From assembly GCF_013131805.1 (NCBI RefSeq), contig NZ_JABJRC010000003.1, positions 496,001-560,000 of the forward strand: a stretch of DNA of 64,000 bases, in the 5' to 3' direction. Within the stretch, counting starts at the first letter, position 1; each line of letters opens with the position of its first letter. Under the pieces are notes generated by a model, which had not been told where the DNA came from, did no database searches, and saw nothing but the letters and a program-made list of their open reading frames with translations. A program made the translations under genes and the position numbers. Of the stretch, positions 32,083 to 41,681 are shown piece after piece. The stretch comes from Kribbella sandramycini. Its GTDB lineage: Bacteria > Actinomycetota > Actinomycetes > Propionibacteriales > Kribbellaceae.

Positions 32083-33312
32083 TCAGCCGGACCAGCGGCC
32101 GGTGAGGAACGCACTCGCCCAGAGGGCTGCCAGGGGGATCGCGAGGGTCAGGTAGAACCGCCCCGCCCACCGGCTCCGGTGGACGAGGACGGCCAGGCCG
32201 ATCCAGAGCGGCCACCACAGAAGGGTGGCTCGGGTCAGCGAGTAGATCCAGAACGACGTACAGAAGGCGCCGACGGTCGCGGCGACCCAGGCCGCCTCAC
32301 CCCAGGAGCGGCGCCAGAGCAGCCAGACGAGCAGGGCGAGGCCGACGAAGAGCGCGACCAGCTCGGCCCGGAACATCCACGTCCAGTCGCTGCGATCACC
32401 CGCGAAGTGGCCCCGCGAGGCGGCCTCGAACGTGTGCACGAGCGACGTCCACGGCCAGGTGAACTCGCGCGCCCAGCCCTTCTCCTGGGCCTCCTGCCAG
32501 GCGAACCACGAGCCGTGGATCTCCTTCAGGTAGGCCATGAAGCCGAGCACCGGGACAGCCGGGACCAGCAGCCAGGGCGCCGAGGGCCAGTCGCGTTTCT
32601 TCGAGGTGAGGAACTCGACGAGCAACGCGAAGATCAGGAAGAGCCCGGAGACCCGGACCGTTGCAGCCAGCGCGACGAAGATCGCGGCCCGGGCCCACCG
32701 GCCCTGCCGCGCGGCCAGCCAGGCCGGGAACGCGAACGCGCAGAACAGCGCCTCGGTGTAGCCGGCGGCGAGGAACACCCCGACCGGGGCGGCGTACCAG
32801 ACCAGGGCGGCGTTCGGCCCGAGGTTCTTGAGCTCGGGGAACTCGTACTGCGCGAGGCGGGCCAGGTAGACCCCGGCGACCAGGCTCGCGACCGCGGAGA
32901 CGGCGATCCCGGCGGCGACGTACCCGATCCCGGTCCAGTTGACGATGTGGACGAGCAGCGGGAAACCGGGGAAGAACGCCGCCAGCGGCGCCTGCGACGG
33001 CTCACCGTTGTCGTACCCGTACTGCGCGAGCGCGTTCAGGTGCCAGACGTCCCACTGCAGCCAGGCCTTGCGGACGTCGGGGTATTCAGCGCCGCGGTTG
33101 AACAGCAGCGGCGCCGAGAGCGACACCAGCACGAGCGCGAGCCGGGTCAGGAACCACCACCCGAGCACCTCGCGTGTCATCGCGGCCGGCAACCACCGCC
33201 GCAGCCCTGCCCCCTCCACTCGCGCCCGCCGCGCGCGCCCACCCCTGGGCGCGCCCGCAGCGGGCGGCTGCGGCGTGGCTGGACTACTGACCACCACCGC
33301 CGCCACCCTCAC
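32083..33312 (-). CDS. PIG-V-like mannosyltransferase family membrane protein
   Basis: Up to 409 residues; the first 43 or so are Pro/Arg-rich, so the true start may be the Met at about residue 45. About ten or eleven helices follow. Motifs WDVWHLNALAQYGYDNGEP and AFFPGFPLLVH resemble the catalytic loop (WDxxxYxxIA, FFPLYP) of PIG-V/GT-C mannosyltransferases, which use polyprenyl-phosphate mannose outside the membrane. It overlaps the upstream PBP gene by 29 bases at the annotated start, so the pair is an operon. This fits the glycolipid or glycoprotein work elsewhere in the window. Confidence 0.75.
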   Translation of the reverse strand: MRVAAVVVSSPATPQPPAAGAPRGGRARRARVEGAGLRRWLPAAMTREVLGWWFLTRLALVLVSLSAPLLFNRGAEYPDVRKAWLQWDVWHLNALAQYGYDNGEPSQAPLAAFFPGFPLLVHIVNWTGIGYVAAGIAVSAVASLVAGVYLARLAQYEFPELKNLGPNAALVWYAAPVGVFLAAGYTEALFCAFAFPAWLAARQGRWARAAIFVALAATVRVSGLFLIFALLVEFLTSKKRDWPSAPWLLVPAVPVLGFMAYLKEIHGSWFAWQEAQEKGWAREFTWPWTSLVHTFEAASRGHFAGDRSDWTWMFRAELVALFVGLALLVWLLWRRSWGEAAWVAATVGAFCTSFWIYSLTRATLLWWPLWIGLAVLVHRSRWAGRFYLTLAIPLAALWASAFLTGRWSG

Positions 33313-35512
33313 CCGGCGGTGGGTCCTCCGGGTCGGGGTCGCCGGTCGGGAAGGTGATCGTCGGCCGGCCCGGTGTCTTCGTCGGCGGCGTCTCCGGCGG
33401 CTTCGGCGTATTCGTGTTCGGTGGCGGGCTATTGGTGGTCGGCGGCGGCGTATTGGTCGGCGTCGGCGTGTTCGTCGCCGGCGGCGGTGACTTCGGTGTG
33501 TCGGTCGGCGGCGGCGGCTTCGGGCTGTCCTCCAGCTCGTCCTCCGGCGGCTCGGTGAACTCCGTTTCGCTGACGCCGTCCAGGGCCGGCTCCATGAAGG
33601 CCATCCAGGTCTTCAGCGGCCAGTTGCCGCCGAAGAACGCCGGGTCCTTCGAGTACGGGTCGAGGTCGGACTCACCGATCGTCCCGGCCCGGTAGATCAC
33701 CGCGGTCGACATCGTCGTGGTGTATCCGGTCCACCACGAGGTCAGCGTGTCGGTGCCGGCCTTGCAGCCGCCACAGGCGGCGTCCGCCTTGCGGTGCTCG
33801 AAGCCGACGCCACCGGCCGTCCCGGTCTTACCGGCCGCCGGCTGGTCGAGCTTCTTGGCTCCGTCACCGGTGCCGTCCTCGACGACCTTCGACAGGATGA
33901 AGTTGACCCACTGCGCCGTCCGGGGCTCGAAAGCCTGCTTGACCGGGAGCTTCTTGTCCTCCCAGACGACCTTGCCCTTGCGGTCGGTGATGCTCTTGAT
34001 CGTGTGCAGCTCGACCTGCTTGCCCTCGGCGGCGAAGGTCGCGTAGGCGTTGGCCATGTCGACCGGCGAGGCGTACGGGTCCGGACCGAGGACGGTCGCC
34101 GGGTTCTCACGACCCTTCTCGAGGACGGTCGTCTTCGGGATACCGGCCTTCTCGGCGGCGTCCACCAGCTTGGACGGCCCGTTCTCCATCTGCTTGTCGA
34201 CCAGGTCGTAGAACGCGGTGTTCACCGAGTCCTTGGTGGCGTCGACCAGGTCGACCACGCCGTAGTCGTGGCTGAACTCGTTGTTGAACTCCTGGCCCTG
34301 GACCTCGATCGGGCTGTCACCCTGCAGGTTGCGCTCCCACGGGTTCCACTCCTCGTCGATCGCCGCGGCCACCGCGAACGGCTTGAACGTCGACCCCGGC
34401 CGGGCCTTGGCGGTGGCCCAGTTGATCTGGTTCTTCAGGAAGTCCGGACCGCCGTACATCGCGACCAGCTGGCCGGTGCCCGGCTTCACCGCGGCCATCC
34501 CGACATGCAGGTTGTCGCGCTTCTGCGGCCGCCGCTCGGTGGCCGCGGTGACCATCTTCTGCTGCAGGTCGTAGTCGAAGGTGGAGACGATCTTGTAGCC
34601 GCCGCTCTCGATCTCCTGCTCGGAGTAGCCGCGCTTCAGCAGCTCCCGGCGGACCATGTCGAGCAGGAAGCCGGACGTGCCCTTGTACTTGTTGCTCTTG
34701 GGCTTCTTGTTCAGCTTCGGCAGCGCCTTGGCGTACTTCGTCTGCTCGGCCTCGGTGATGGTTCCGCTCAGCCGCATCCCGTCCAGCACGTAGCGGTAGC
34801 GCTGCAGGATCCGCGGGTGGTTGGCCTTCACATCGATGTCGAACAGCGTCGGGTTGTTCAGCACGGTGGCCAGGAACGCGGCCTCGGGAACGGTCAGCTT
34901 GTTCGGGTCCGGCTTGCGGAAGTAGGCCTCGCCGGCCGCCGAGATCCCGTAGGCGCCCTCGCCGAAGTAGATCGTGTTCAGGTAGCCCTCGAGCGTCTTG
35001 CTCTTGTCCTGCTGGCGGCTCAGCTTCGTCGCGATGAACAGTTCCTTGAACTTCCGCGACGCCGTCCGCTCCTGGGTCAGGTACATGATCTTCACGTACT
35101 GCTGGGTGATCGTCGAACCACCCTGCAACTGCTCGCCGCGGGCGATGTTGAACGCGGCCCGGGCCATGCCCTGCGGCGAGATCCCGGGGTTGGTCCAGAA
35201 CGTCCGGTCCTCGGCCGCGAGGATGGCGTCCTGTACGCGCTTCGGGATCGCCTTCAGCGGGACCGACGTCCGGTTCTGGTCGTAGAAGGTGCCCATCGGG
35301 CGGGTGCCGTTGGCCCATGTCACCGTCGAGGTGTTCGCCTCGAACGCGACGTTGCCGTCCGGGATCCGGGTCTTCTGGTAGATGATGAAGAAGGCCGCGG
35401 TGCCGAGAATGATGCCGAGGCAGCCCAGCGCGGTCAGCCAGCCGAGCACGCGAACCGCCCAGTGCCGCTTGTGGCGGCGCGGCGGAGCGGCCTTTCTACG
35501 AGCTTCACTCAC
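33284..35512 (-). CDS. Class A penicillin-binding protein (transglycosylase/transpeptidase)
   Basis: 742 residues. A basic cytoplasmic tail and one transmembrane helix (about 22-46) precede a GT51 glycosyltransferase domain (AILAAEDRTFW with Glu101; GGSTITQQ at 131-138). The transpeptidase domain has the active serine in STFK (374-377), SVN (429-431) and KTGT (562-565). A Pro/Thr/Asn-rich tail of about 90 residues ends in Gly-rich sequence. It polymerises and cross-links peptidoglycan. The low-complexity tail is longer than in E. coli PBPs but common in actinobacteria. Confidence 0.95.
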   Translation of the reverse strand: MSEARRKAAPPRRHKRHWAVRVLGWLTALGCLGIILGTAAFFIIYQKTRIPDGNVAFEANTSTVTWANGTRPMGTFYDQNRTSVPLKAIPKRVQDAILAAEDRTFWTNPGISPQGMARAAFNIARGEQLQGGSTITQQYVKIMYLTQERTASRKFKELFIATKLSRQQDKSKTLEGYLNTIYFGEGAYGISAAGEAYFRKPDPNKLTVPEAAFLATVLNNPTLFDIDVKANHPRILQRYRYVLDGMRLSGTITEAEQTKYAKALPKLNKKPKSNKYKGTSGFLLDMVRRELLKRGYSEQEIESGGYKIVSTFDYDLQQKMVTAATERRPQKRDNLHVGMAAVKPGTGQLVAMYGGPDFLKNQINWATAKARPGSTFKPFAVAAAIDEEWNPWERNLQGDSPIEVQGQEFNNEFSHDYGVVDLVDATKDSVNTAFYDLVDKQMENGPSKLVDAAEKAGIPKTTVLEKGRENPATVLGPDPYASPVDMANAYATFAAEGKQVELHTIKSITDRKGKVVWEDKKLPVKQAFEPRTAQWVNFILSKVVEDGTGDGAKKLDQPAAGKTGTAGGVGFEHRKADAACGGCKAGTDTLTSWWTGYTTTMSTAVIYRAGTIGESDLDPYSKDPAFFGGNWPLKTWMAFMEPALDGVSETEFTEPPEDELEDSPKPPPPTDTPKSPPPATNTPTPTNTPPPTTNSPPPNTNTPKPPETPPTKTPGRPTITFPTGDPDPEDPPPGEGGGGGGQ

Positions 35513-35632
35513 TGTGCAATCCTCGACGATCTCGCGGAAGTCATTGCCCCACAGACTACGGCGGGTGTGGTAACGGGCCCGAATCCGCTCCGGATGCTAA
35601 CAAGTCACCGGTTCGCGGGCGAACTCGTGTGA

Positions 35633-37117
35633 TCAGCCGGTCACATGCGGTGCCAGCAGCGTGACCGCGATCAGCGCCGCCGGGAAGCAGGCGAGGAACA
35701 TCGTGAACGTGTACCCCATGATGTCGCGCGCCTTCAGCCCGAGGATCGCCAGTGTCGGGAGCATCCAGAACGGCTGCAACAGGTTCGCGCTCGCCTCGCC
35801 CAGGTCGTAGACGACGACCATCCAGCCGGCGTCCACCTTGAGCTCGTTCGCGGCCTCCAGCACGTACGGCGCCTCGATCACCCACTTGCTGCCGCCGCTG
35901 GGGACGAAGATGCCGAGCACACAGGAGTAGATCGCGATCAGCGGCGGGAACAGGAACTGGTTGCTCGCCTGCACCAGCCAACCGGCCAGCCGGGCCGAGA
36001 TCCCGGTGTAGGCGATCATCCCGAAGATGCCGCCGTACAGCGGGAACTGGAGCAGGACGCCGGCCGCCGCGGGCACGCCGTCGCGGACGGCCCGGACCAT
36101 CCGCCACGGCCGCCAGTGCAGGAACAGGGCGAGCAGGAAGAGGATCAGGTTCACCGTGTTGAGGTCGAGGGCGCTGAAGAAGCTCTTCCCGTCGAAGTAG
36201 CGGATCAGGTAGACGACGCCGAGCGCCACGATGAGCAGGGTGAACAGCGGCGAGTGCTCCAGCCAGTCACCCGGCCGCCGCTGCTCGCTCTGCTCCCGCT
36301 GACCGTTGTACGCCGAGCCGCGGCCGATCAGCGGTTTGAGCTCGATCCCGAGGTCGTCCGCCGTCCGCGAGCTGGCGGCGCCCGGTGCGATGAACCAGGC
36401 CATCACGACGCCGACGACGTACACCAGGAGCGTCGCGACCAGCGCCTGCCAGGTGAAGATCGTGTCGCTGAGCGGGATCAGCCCGCTGGCGCGGCCGCCG
36501 GCCTTGATCACCTCCTGGACCGGGGCCGGGCTGCTGCTCGCGCTGGCGACCTGCAGCGCCGCCGAGCCGGACAGGCCCTGCGCCCAGACCGTGCCGAGGC
36601 CGAGGAACGCCATCGCGCCGAGCGCGCGGTAGTCGGCCCTGGGCACGTTCCGGGCCACCTCGCGGGCCAGGATCGCGGCGAAGATCAGGCTGAACGCCCA
36701 GTTCAGGTACGACGCGAACATCGCGACCGCGGCCACGAACGCGACCGCGGAGCGCGGGTTCTTCGGGATCCGCGCCAGCCGGGCGATCAGCCGCGCGACC
36801 GGGCCGCTGGTGGCGACGGCGTACCCGCCGATGATGATCATCGCCATCTGCAGCGTGAACGTGATCAGGCTCCAGAACCCGATCCCCCAGGCGTCCACCA
36901 GGCCGAAGCCCTTGGTGGCGGCCGGGTCGTCGGGGCGTTGCAGCAGCGGCTCACCGGTGAACAGCCCGAACAGCAGCACCACGAAGGTGCCGACCAGGAC
37001 GAAGCCGAACGCGTCCGGCAGCCACTTCTCGGTGAACGCCGTGAACCGCAGGGCGACGCGAGCCAGCGGCCCCTCACCCTCGACCTCGTGTCTCGCGTGT
37101 TTGCCGTGGTCGGTCAT
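35633..37117 (-). CDS. Short-chain fatty acid transporter (AtoE family)
   Basis: 494 residues, about 12-13 helices. It contains the hydrophilic N-terminus with FTEKWLPDAFGFVLVGTFVV, SYLNWAFSLIF, the Gly/Ser-rich re-entrant loop GLGTVWAQGLSGSAALQVAS and FVPSGGSKWVIEAPYVLEAA, as in AtoE. It imports acetoacetate or short-chain fatty acids such as butyrate. It stands alone, with 120 bases to the PBP gene start and a divergent promoter region toward PadR. Confidence 0.88.
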   Translation of the reverse strand: MTDHGKHARHEVEGEGPLARVALRFTAFTEKWLPDAFGFVLVGTFVVLLFGLFTGEPLLQRPDDPAATKGFGLVDAWGIGFWSLITFTLQMAMIIIGGYAVATSGPVARLIARLARIPKNPRSAVAFVAAVAMFASYLNWAFSLIFAAILAREVARNVPRADYRALGAMAFLGLGTVWAQGLSGSAALQVASASSSPAPVQEVIKAGGRASGLIPLSDTIFTWQALVATLLVYVVGVVMAWFIAPGAASSRTADDLGIELKPLIGRGSAYNGQREQSEQRRPGDWLEHSPLFTLLIVALGVVYLIRYFDGKSFFSALDLNTVNLILFLLALFLHWRPWRMVRAVRDGVPAAAGVLLQFPLYGGIFGMIAYTGISARLAGWLVQASNQFLFPPLIAIYSCVLGIFVPSGGSKWVIEAPYVLEAANELKVDAGWMVVVYDLGEASANLLQPFWMLPTLAILGLKARDIMGYTFTMFLACFPAALIAVTLLAPHVTG

Positions 37118-37237
37118 GACCCTCCGCTCCGGGACCGACGCAGTGCGTCACCCGATTAACGCATCTGGGCGGCTGACGTAACAGCTTCTCCCGGCGCGTC
37201 ATTTGTTCGGGGTGACAAAGGGCGACTTTGTCATGAG

Positions 37238-37296
37238 TTGTCCACAGCTCGGAGCTCTGCTTATGGTGGCGACGCGATGTATCGAACCGATACATC
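37238..37296 (+). promoter_or_regulatory. Promoter and PadR operator of padR-ino1, with DnaA-box overlap
   Basis: The -35 TTGTCC (37238-37243), an 18-base spacer and -10 TATGGT (37262-37267) are followed by a perfect inverted repeat GATGTATCG (37276-37284), AAC, CGATACATC (37288-37296). The ATGTATC/GATACAT arms fit PadR operators, and its position just past the start site would block transcription. The -35 overlaps an exact DnaA-box 9-mer (37238-37246). Confidence 0.65.
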
Positions 37297-37333
37297 AGGT
37301 TCTGACAAACTGGACCGAGGGAGGTGGTGGGTG

Positions 37334-37915
37334 ATGGGAAACCGCAGTGGCGTCCTGGAGCTCGCCGTACTCGGTCTGCTGCACGAAGCGCCGATGCACG
37401 GCTACGAGCTCCGCAAACGCGTCAACGCCCAGTTCGGGTGGGGTCGCGTGCTCTCGTTCGGGTCGCTCTACCCGTGTCTGAAGGCGATGCTCCGCAACGG
37501 CCTGATCACCGCCGACTCCGGTACGCCGGAGTCCGGGCGCAGGCCGAAGATCGTCTACACGATCACGGCCGACGGGAAGGACCACTTCGCGCACGCGATG
37601 CACGACGCGGGTCCGTCGGCCTGGGAGGACGACACGTTCGGCGTCCGGTTCTCGTTCTTCGGCCGGACCGATCCGGCCACCCGGTTGCGCATCCTCGAGG
37701 GCCGGCGCGCCCGGATGGAGGAGCGGCTGGCCAACTTCCGGGCGGCGATGAGCCGGACCGCGGAGCGGATGGACGCCTACACCCTCGAGCTGCAACGGCA
37801 CGGCCTGGAGTCGGCCGAGCGCGAGGTCCGCTGGCTGAACGAGCTGATCGACGGCGAGCGCAGCCGGCACGCCTCCCCCCACCCCCCACCGCCTGACCAA
37901 GGAGATACCAGATGA
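37334..37915 (+). CDS. PadR family transcriptional regulator
   Basis: 193 residues from the ATG at 37334 (GGGAGG about eight bases upstream; a GTG one codon earlier is possible). The winged helix domain contains [20 protein letters not shown] and [18 protein letters not shown], the PadR signature; the C-terminal helical dimerisation arm spans about 100-185. It overlaps ino1 by ATGA. It probably represses this operon through the repeat at 37276-37296, which lies in its own promoter region. Confidence 0.9.
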   Translation: MGNRSGVLELAVLGLLHEAPMHGYELRKRVNAQFGWGRVLSFGSLYPCLKAMLRNGLITADSGTPESGRRPKIVYTITADGKDHFAHAMHDAGPSAWEDDTFGVRFSFFGRTDPATRLRILEGRRARMEERLANFRAAMSRTAERMDAYTLELQRHGLESAEREVRWLNELIDGERSRHASPHPPPPDQGDTR

Positions 37916-38991
37916 GCTCGATCCGGGTAGCGATCGTCGGCGTCGGCAACTGCGCCAGCTCGCTCGTCCAGGGCGTGCACTACTACCGTGACGCGAAGCC
38001 CGAGGAGCGCGTCCCCGGTCTGATGCACGTCCAGTTCGGTGACTACCACGTCCGCGACGTGGAGTTCGTGGCCGCGTTCGACGTCGACGGCAAGAAGGTC
38101 GGCCTGGACCTGGCGGACGCCATCGGCGCCAGCGAGAACAACACGATCAAGATCTGCGACGTGCCGCCGACCGGCGTCACGGTTCAGCGCGGTCACACCC
38201 TGGACGGTCTCGGCAAGTACTACCGCGAGACCATCACCGAGTCCGACGCGGCCCCGGTCGACGTCGTCCAGGCGCTGAAGGACGCCGCGGTCGACGTCCT
38301 GGTCTGCTACCTGCCGGTCGGCTCCGAGCAGGCGGCCAAGTTCTACGCGCAGGCCGCGATCGACGCGAAGGTCGCCTTCGTGAACGCGCTGCCGGTCTTC
38401 ATCGCGGGGACCAAGGAGTGGGCGGACAAGTTCACCGCGGCCGGCGTCCCGATCGTCGGCGACGACATCAAGTCGCAGATCGGCGCCACCATCACGCACC
38501 GCGTGCTGGCCAAGCTGTTCGAGGACCGCGGCGTCACCGTGGACCGCACTTACCAGCTGAACGTCGGCGGCAACATGGACTTCAAGAACATGCTCGAGCG
38601 GGACCGCCTGGAGTCGAAGAAGATCAGCAAGACCCAGTCCGTCACGTCGCAGCTGGTCGAGGACATCGAGCCGCGGAACGTGCACATCGGCCCGTCCGAC
38701 TACGTCGCCTGGCTGGACGACCGCAAGTGGGCCTTCATCCGGCTCGAGGGCCGCAACTTCGGCGACGTCCCGCTGTCGCTGGAGTACAAGCTCGAGGTCT
38801 GGGACTCGCCGAACTCGGCCGGCATCATCATCGACGCGATCCGCGCGGTGAAGATCGCCAAGGACCGCGGCATCGGCGGGCCGATCCTGTCCGCGTCGTC
38901 GTACTTCATGAAGTCGCCGCCGGAGCAGTACGCCGACGACGTCTGCCGCGAGCTGGTGGAGAAGTTCATCCGCGGTGAGGTCGAGCGCTAG
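37912..38991 (+). CDS. ino1: Inositol-3-phosphate synthase
   Basis: 359 residues, the actinobacterial/archaeal short form. It has [18 protein letters not shown] (NAD binding), [24 protein letters not shown] and [14 protein letters not shown], the Ino1 core. It converts glucose-6-phosphate to inositol-3-phosphate, the entry to phosphatidylinositol lipids and mycothiol. It is translationally coupled to the PadR regulator, a conserved actinobacterial pair. Confidence 0.95.
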   Translation: MSSIRVAIVGVGNCASSLVQGVHYYRDAKPEERVPGLMHVQFGDYHVRDVEFVAAFDVDGKKVGLDLADAIGASENNTIKICDVPPTGVTVQRGHTLDGLGKYYRETITESDAAPVDVVQALKDAAVDVLVCYLPVGSEQAAKFYAQAAIDAKVAFVNALPVFIAGTKEWADKFTAAGVPIVGDDIKSQIGATITHRVLAKLFEDRGVTVDRTYQLNVGGNMDFKNMLERDRLESKKISKTQSVTSQLVEDIEPRNVHIGPSDYVAWLDDRKWAFIRLEGRNFGDVPLSLEYKLEVWDSPNSAGIIIDAIRAVKIAKDRGIGGPILSASSYFMKSPPEQYADDVCRELVEKFIRGEVER

Positions 38992-39000
38992 GTTTCAGGT

Positions 39001-39831
39001 ATGCGGCTCCACGTGGGATGTGCTCAGTGGACACATCCCGCGTGGCCGCAACCACCGCGCGCGAAACTCGCGTCGTACGCGTCCTGGGTGAACGCGGTGG
39101 AGAGCAACACGACCTTCTACGGCATCCCGGCCCGCTCGTCGGTGGAGAGCTGGGCCGCGCAGACCCCGCCGGACTTCCGCTTCGTGGTGAAACTGCCGCA
39201 GATCATCACCCACGAACGCCGGCTGAACGACATCGCGGCGCCGTTCCACGCCTTCGCCGCGGCGGTCGAGCCGCTCGGGCTGCGCAACCACGCGATGTGG
39301 GTGCAGCTGCCGGCGTCGTTCGCGCCCGCTGATCTGGGCATTCTGGACGCGTTTCTGCGGGGCGCGCCGCGTGAACATCGGTACGCCGTCGAAGTCCGCC
39401 ATCGGGCCTTCTTCGACGACCCGCGCGCCGCGGCCGCGCTGGAGCAATTGCTGTTGCGCGCGGGGGCCGAATGGGTGCCGTTCGACACCCTGACGCTCTT
39501 CGGACAGCCGGCGACCAGTCTGGCCGAGCGCGATGCCTGGATGAAGAAGCCGCGCGTCGGTCGGCGGACGGTCGCGCTCACCGGCGCCCCGATCGTCCGT
39601 TATATCGGTCGCGACTCGGTGCCGGAGACGGTGGCCGGCTGGGAGTATCTGGTCGAGCTCGTCGTCGGCTGGCTGGGCGAGGGACGCTCGCCGACGATCT
39701 TCCTGCACACGCCGGACAACGTCGAGGCGCTCAACCTCGCCCGCCGCTTCCACGCCGCGGTTCGCGAGCTGGTGCCCACGCTGGGCACGCTGCCCGAGCC
39801 GGTCTCGGTGGAGCCGCCGACCCTGTTCTGA
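39001..39831 (+). CDS. DUF72 (YecE-like) family protein
   Basis: 276 residues, TIM-barrel-like. It begins LHVGCAQWTHPAW and has VNAVESNTTFYGIPARSSVE, FRFVVKLPQIITHERRL and YAVEVRHRAFFDD, the DUF72 hallmarks. The biochemical role of the family is not settled; a nuclease or sugar-isomerase-like fold has been suggested. It lies nine bases after ino1 and may read through from it. Confidence 0.88.
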   Translation: MRLHVGCAQWTHPAWPQPPRAKLASYASWVNAVESNTTFYGIPARSSVESWAAQTPPDFRFVVKLPQIITHERRLNDIAAPFHAFAAAVEPLGLRNHAMWVQLPASFAPADLGILDAFLRGAPREHRYAVEVRHRAFFDDPRAAAALEQLLLRAGAEWVPFDTLTLFGQPATSLAERDAWMKKPRVGRRTVALTGAPIVRYIGRDSVPETVAGWEYLVELVVGWLGEGRSPTIFLHTPDNVEALNLARRFHAAVRELVPTLGTLPEPVSVEPPTLF

Positions 39832-39836
39832 CGGAG

Positions 39837-39845
39837 TTATCCACA
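39837..39845 (+). other. Classical DnaA box
   Basis: TTATCCACA is an exact DnaA-box 9-mer in the 65-base gap between the DUF72 gene and the 50-residue gene. Confidence 0.45.
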
Positions 39846-39896
39846 ACTTCGAAATCGCCGGTCGCCGATGGGGTCGATCTCCGTATGTTCCCCGGC

Positions 39897-40049
39897 ATGG
39901 AACCTCTCGAAGAGCGCAAGGCCCGCGCCGAATGGCTGATCACTGAGCTTCGCCGACTCGCTACCGCCGCCGAAGACCCAACCCAGCAGACCAACCTGCA
40001 CCGCTCCGCCGATTCCCTCATCCGGCTGGCCACGGCGTACCGCCCATGA
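39897..40049 (+). CDS. 50-residue helical protein coupled to a putative metallopeptidase
   Basis: 50 residues, charged and wholly helical by composition (MEPLEERKARAEWLITELRR, then NLHRSADSLIRLATAYRP), with no signal or cysteine. Its stop overlaps the next start by ATGA (40046-40049), strong evidence that it is translated and coupled. The ATG at 39897 is the only sensible start. Family not recognised. The arrangement resembles a small inhibitor or adaptor preceding a toxin or peptidase, but there is no direct evidence for that. Confidence 0.6.
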   Translation: MEPLEERKARAEWLITELRRLATAAEDPTQQTNLHRSADSLIRLATAYRP

Positions 40050-40963
40050 CCCCCACCTCGCTGGAGGAGCTCCTGCTCTGCAGCGGCGCCGCTGCCCTCC
40101 AGCTCTCCGGCGCCGCCCAATCCGCCTGGAACGGCCAGGTCGTCGACGCCCGGGACGGCGTCCTCGGCCTGGCCCACTGGGACGGCACCCTCCACCTCGA
40201 CCGCGAGACCATCCTCGACCCGCTCCGCGAGATGTACGCCCTGGCCGGCAAACACCACCCACCCACCCTCCTCGCCCACTACCGCGAAGCCCTCGCCACC
40301 CTCCTCCACGAGCACTCCCACTTCCTCGGCCCACCCGGCGCCACCCAAGAAGCCGCCCGCATCGCCTTCACCCGCCCCGGCAGCCGCCAACTCGAAGAAG
40401 GTATCGCCGAAGCCTGGTCCCAGGACCATCTGACCGCCTACCTCACTTCACTAGGCATCCACAAAGTTGCCCCCGGCATCGAAAACCTGCGCACGGTCGG
40501 CTACTACCCGGCCTACGTCACCGCCGCCCGCCTGCTCACCACCGACCTCGACACCCGCAACAACCTCACCCCCGGCACCACCCTCCACACCCTCAACAAC
40601 CAAACCGCCGAACACCAACTCCCCGCCCTCGTCACCCTCTACTACCTCTCCACCCCCCTCCCCACCCTCGAACCCACCGGCGCCCCGACCCGAGAACACC
40701 TCGAGTCCCTCCTCCGCACCACCCTCCCCGCCCTGGACGCCCAAACCCTCCTCCCCCACCCCCAAGCCACCACCCAAGCCCGCCAACTAACCCACTCCCT
40801 CCTAACCCGCCTACACACCGACCTAACCCGAGCCACCACCTTCTACAAAGCCTTCGCCGGCCTCCCCACCCCAAACCCCAACCACCCCACCACCCCAACC
40901 TCCGCAGGCACCCGGTCCCGCAAACTCACTCACCCAGCCCCACAACTCCAACGAGGTAGCTAA
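40046..40963 (+). CDS. Putative HExxH metallopeptidase-like protein
   Basis: 305 residues, soluble, no signal peptide. The motif TLLHEHSHFLG (His88, Glu89, His92) is a zinc HExxH site preceded by a hydrophobic helix, and RQLEEGIAEAW (Glu117/118) about 25 residues later fits the third ligand of gluzincins (EGxAE-type). The last 45 residues or so are Pro/Thr-rich. No family was recognised. It is coupled to the 50-residue gene upstream. Codon choice is extremely C-biased in the 3' half. A peptidase role is inferred from the motif alone. Confidence 0.6.
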   Translation: MTPTSLEELLLCSGAAALQLSGAAQSAWNGQVVDARDGVLGLAHWDGTLHLDRETILDPLREMYALAGKHHPPTLLAHYREALATLLHEHSHFLGPPGATQEAARIAFTRPGSRQLEEGIAEAWSQDHLTAYLTSLGIHKVAPGIENLRTVGYYPAYVTAARLLTTDLDTRNNLTPGTTLHTLNNQTAEHQLPALVTLYYLSTPLPTLEPTGAPTREHLESLLRTTLPALDAQTLLPHPQATTQARQLTHSLLTRLHTDLTRATTFYKAFAGLPTPNPNHPTTPTSAGTRSRKLTHPAPQLQRGS

Positions 40964-41681
40964 GCGGACTCTCAGCCCGACTCCGAAGCCCAACCAAGTC
41001 CGCGCACGACACCAGCTCGCGCACCGCCGCCAAACCACGACGCCCACGTCGAGCAACTCCTCGCGATCAGCAGCCGGCGACGGCGTCCACCCGTATCGCC
41101 CAACCCGAAGAACTGCAGTCGCCGCCCACCACTCCCGCCGGACACAACGGATGCCGAGTCGGCAGGCCACCGCAGCTGGAACGACGACGTCGTCCGGAGG
41201 GATCTCAATGGGTCTCTTACTGGCACGATCAGCTCATGCCATCTGAACTTGAAGGCGCCGAACAGCAACTGAGTATCTTCGAAGGCTTCCTCGTTGCGCT
41301 CGACCGTCGCGACGAACTGCTCGCCATCGTGGCTCGTTCCTCCAGGTCTTGTACGCGCTCGCGTCGTCGAGCAGCTCGTCAGGTCCCACCCAGCACGTGA
41401 TCTTGTTGGGGCCTCGCTACACGTGGGCGTCGGCCTGCGGGATGAGGTGAACCGCCTGCCTGGAGCCGGGCGCTCGTCGTCGAGCCGCGCGTGCGGAACG
41501 CTCCCATCCGCCCGGGCGCCTTAAGGACAGGAGGTGGTGGTTGGTGTGTCGTGGTTGGCCGCCTGGGTGGTGCCTGGGTTGGTGCTGAGAGGGCCGCACC
41601 TCCTGTCGTTGGTGTTGCGCGGGAGGTGGGGGTGGGCTGAGGGCGTGAGAGGTTGGGGGGACGGCGAGTTTGGAGGGTTTT
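40964..41681. other. 718-base gap with one possible coding remnant
   Basis: No complete gene was seen. The left part is ordinary; the right part (about 41525-41680) is strongly G-rich on the plus strand. A short remnant resembling part of a type II topoisomerase A subunit lies at 41236-41400. Confidence 0.4.
41236..41400 (+). pseudogene. Possible fragment of a GyrA/ParC-like gene
   Basis: 54 codons. EQQLSIFEGFLVALDRRDEL and the following LLAIVARSS resemble the helical segment of GyrA/ParC subunits (typically HILEGLLIALDxIDEVIxLIR). After this, the frame degenerates into Arg/Ser-rich sequence and stops. CGGAGGGA lies about 40 bases upstream, too far to help. It may be a decayed fragment or chance; confidence is low. 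Confidence 0.3.

Noticed and set aside
33794..35632. 612-codon plus-strand frame
   Set aside because: Antisense to the class A PBP with its intact catalytic motifs; the composition is typical of shadow frames.
40972..41268. 98-codon minus-strand frame in the gap
   Set aside because: No Shine-Dalgarno, no domain-like pattern, and frequent Arg/Gly/Trp runs.
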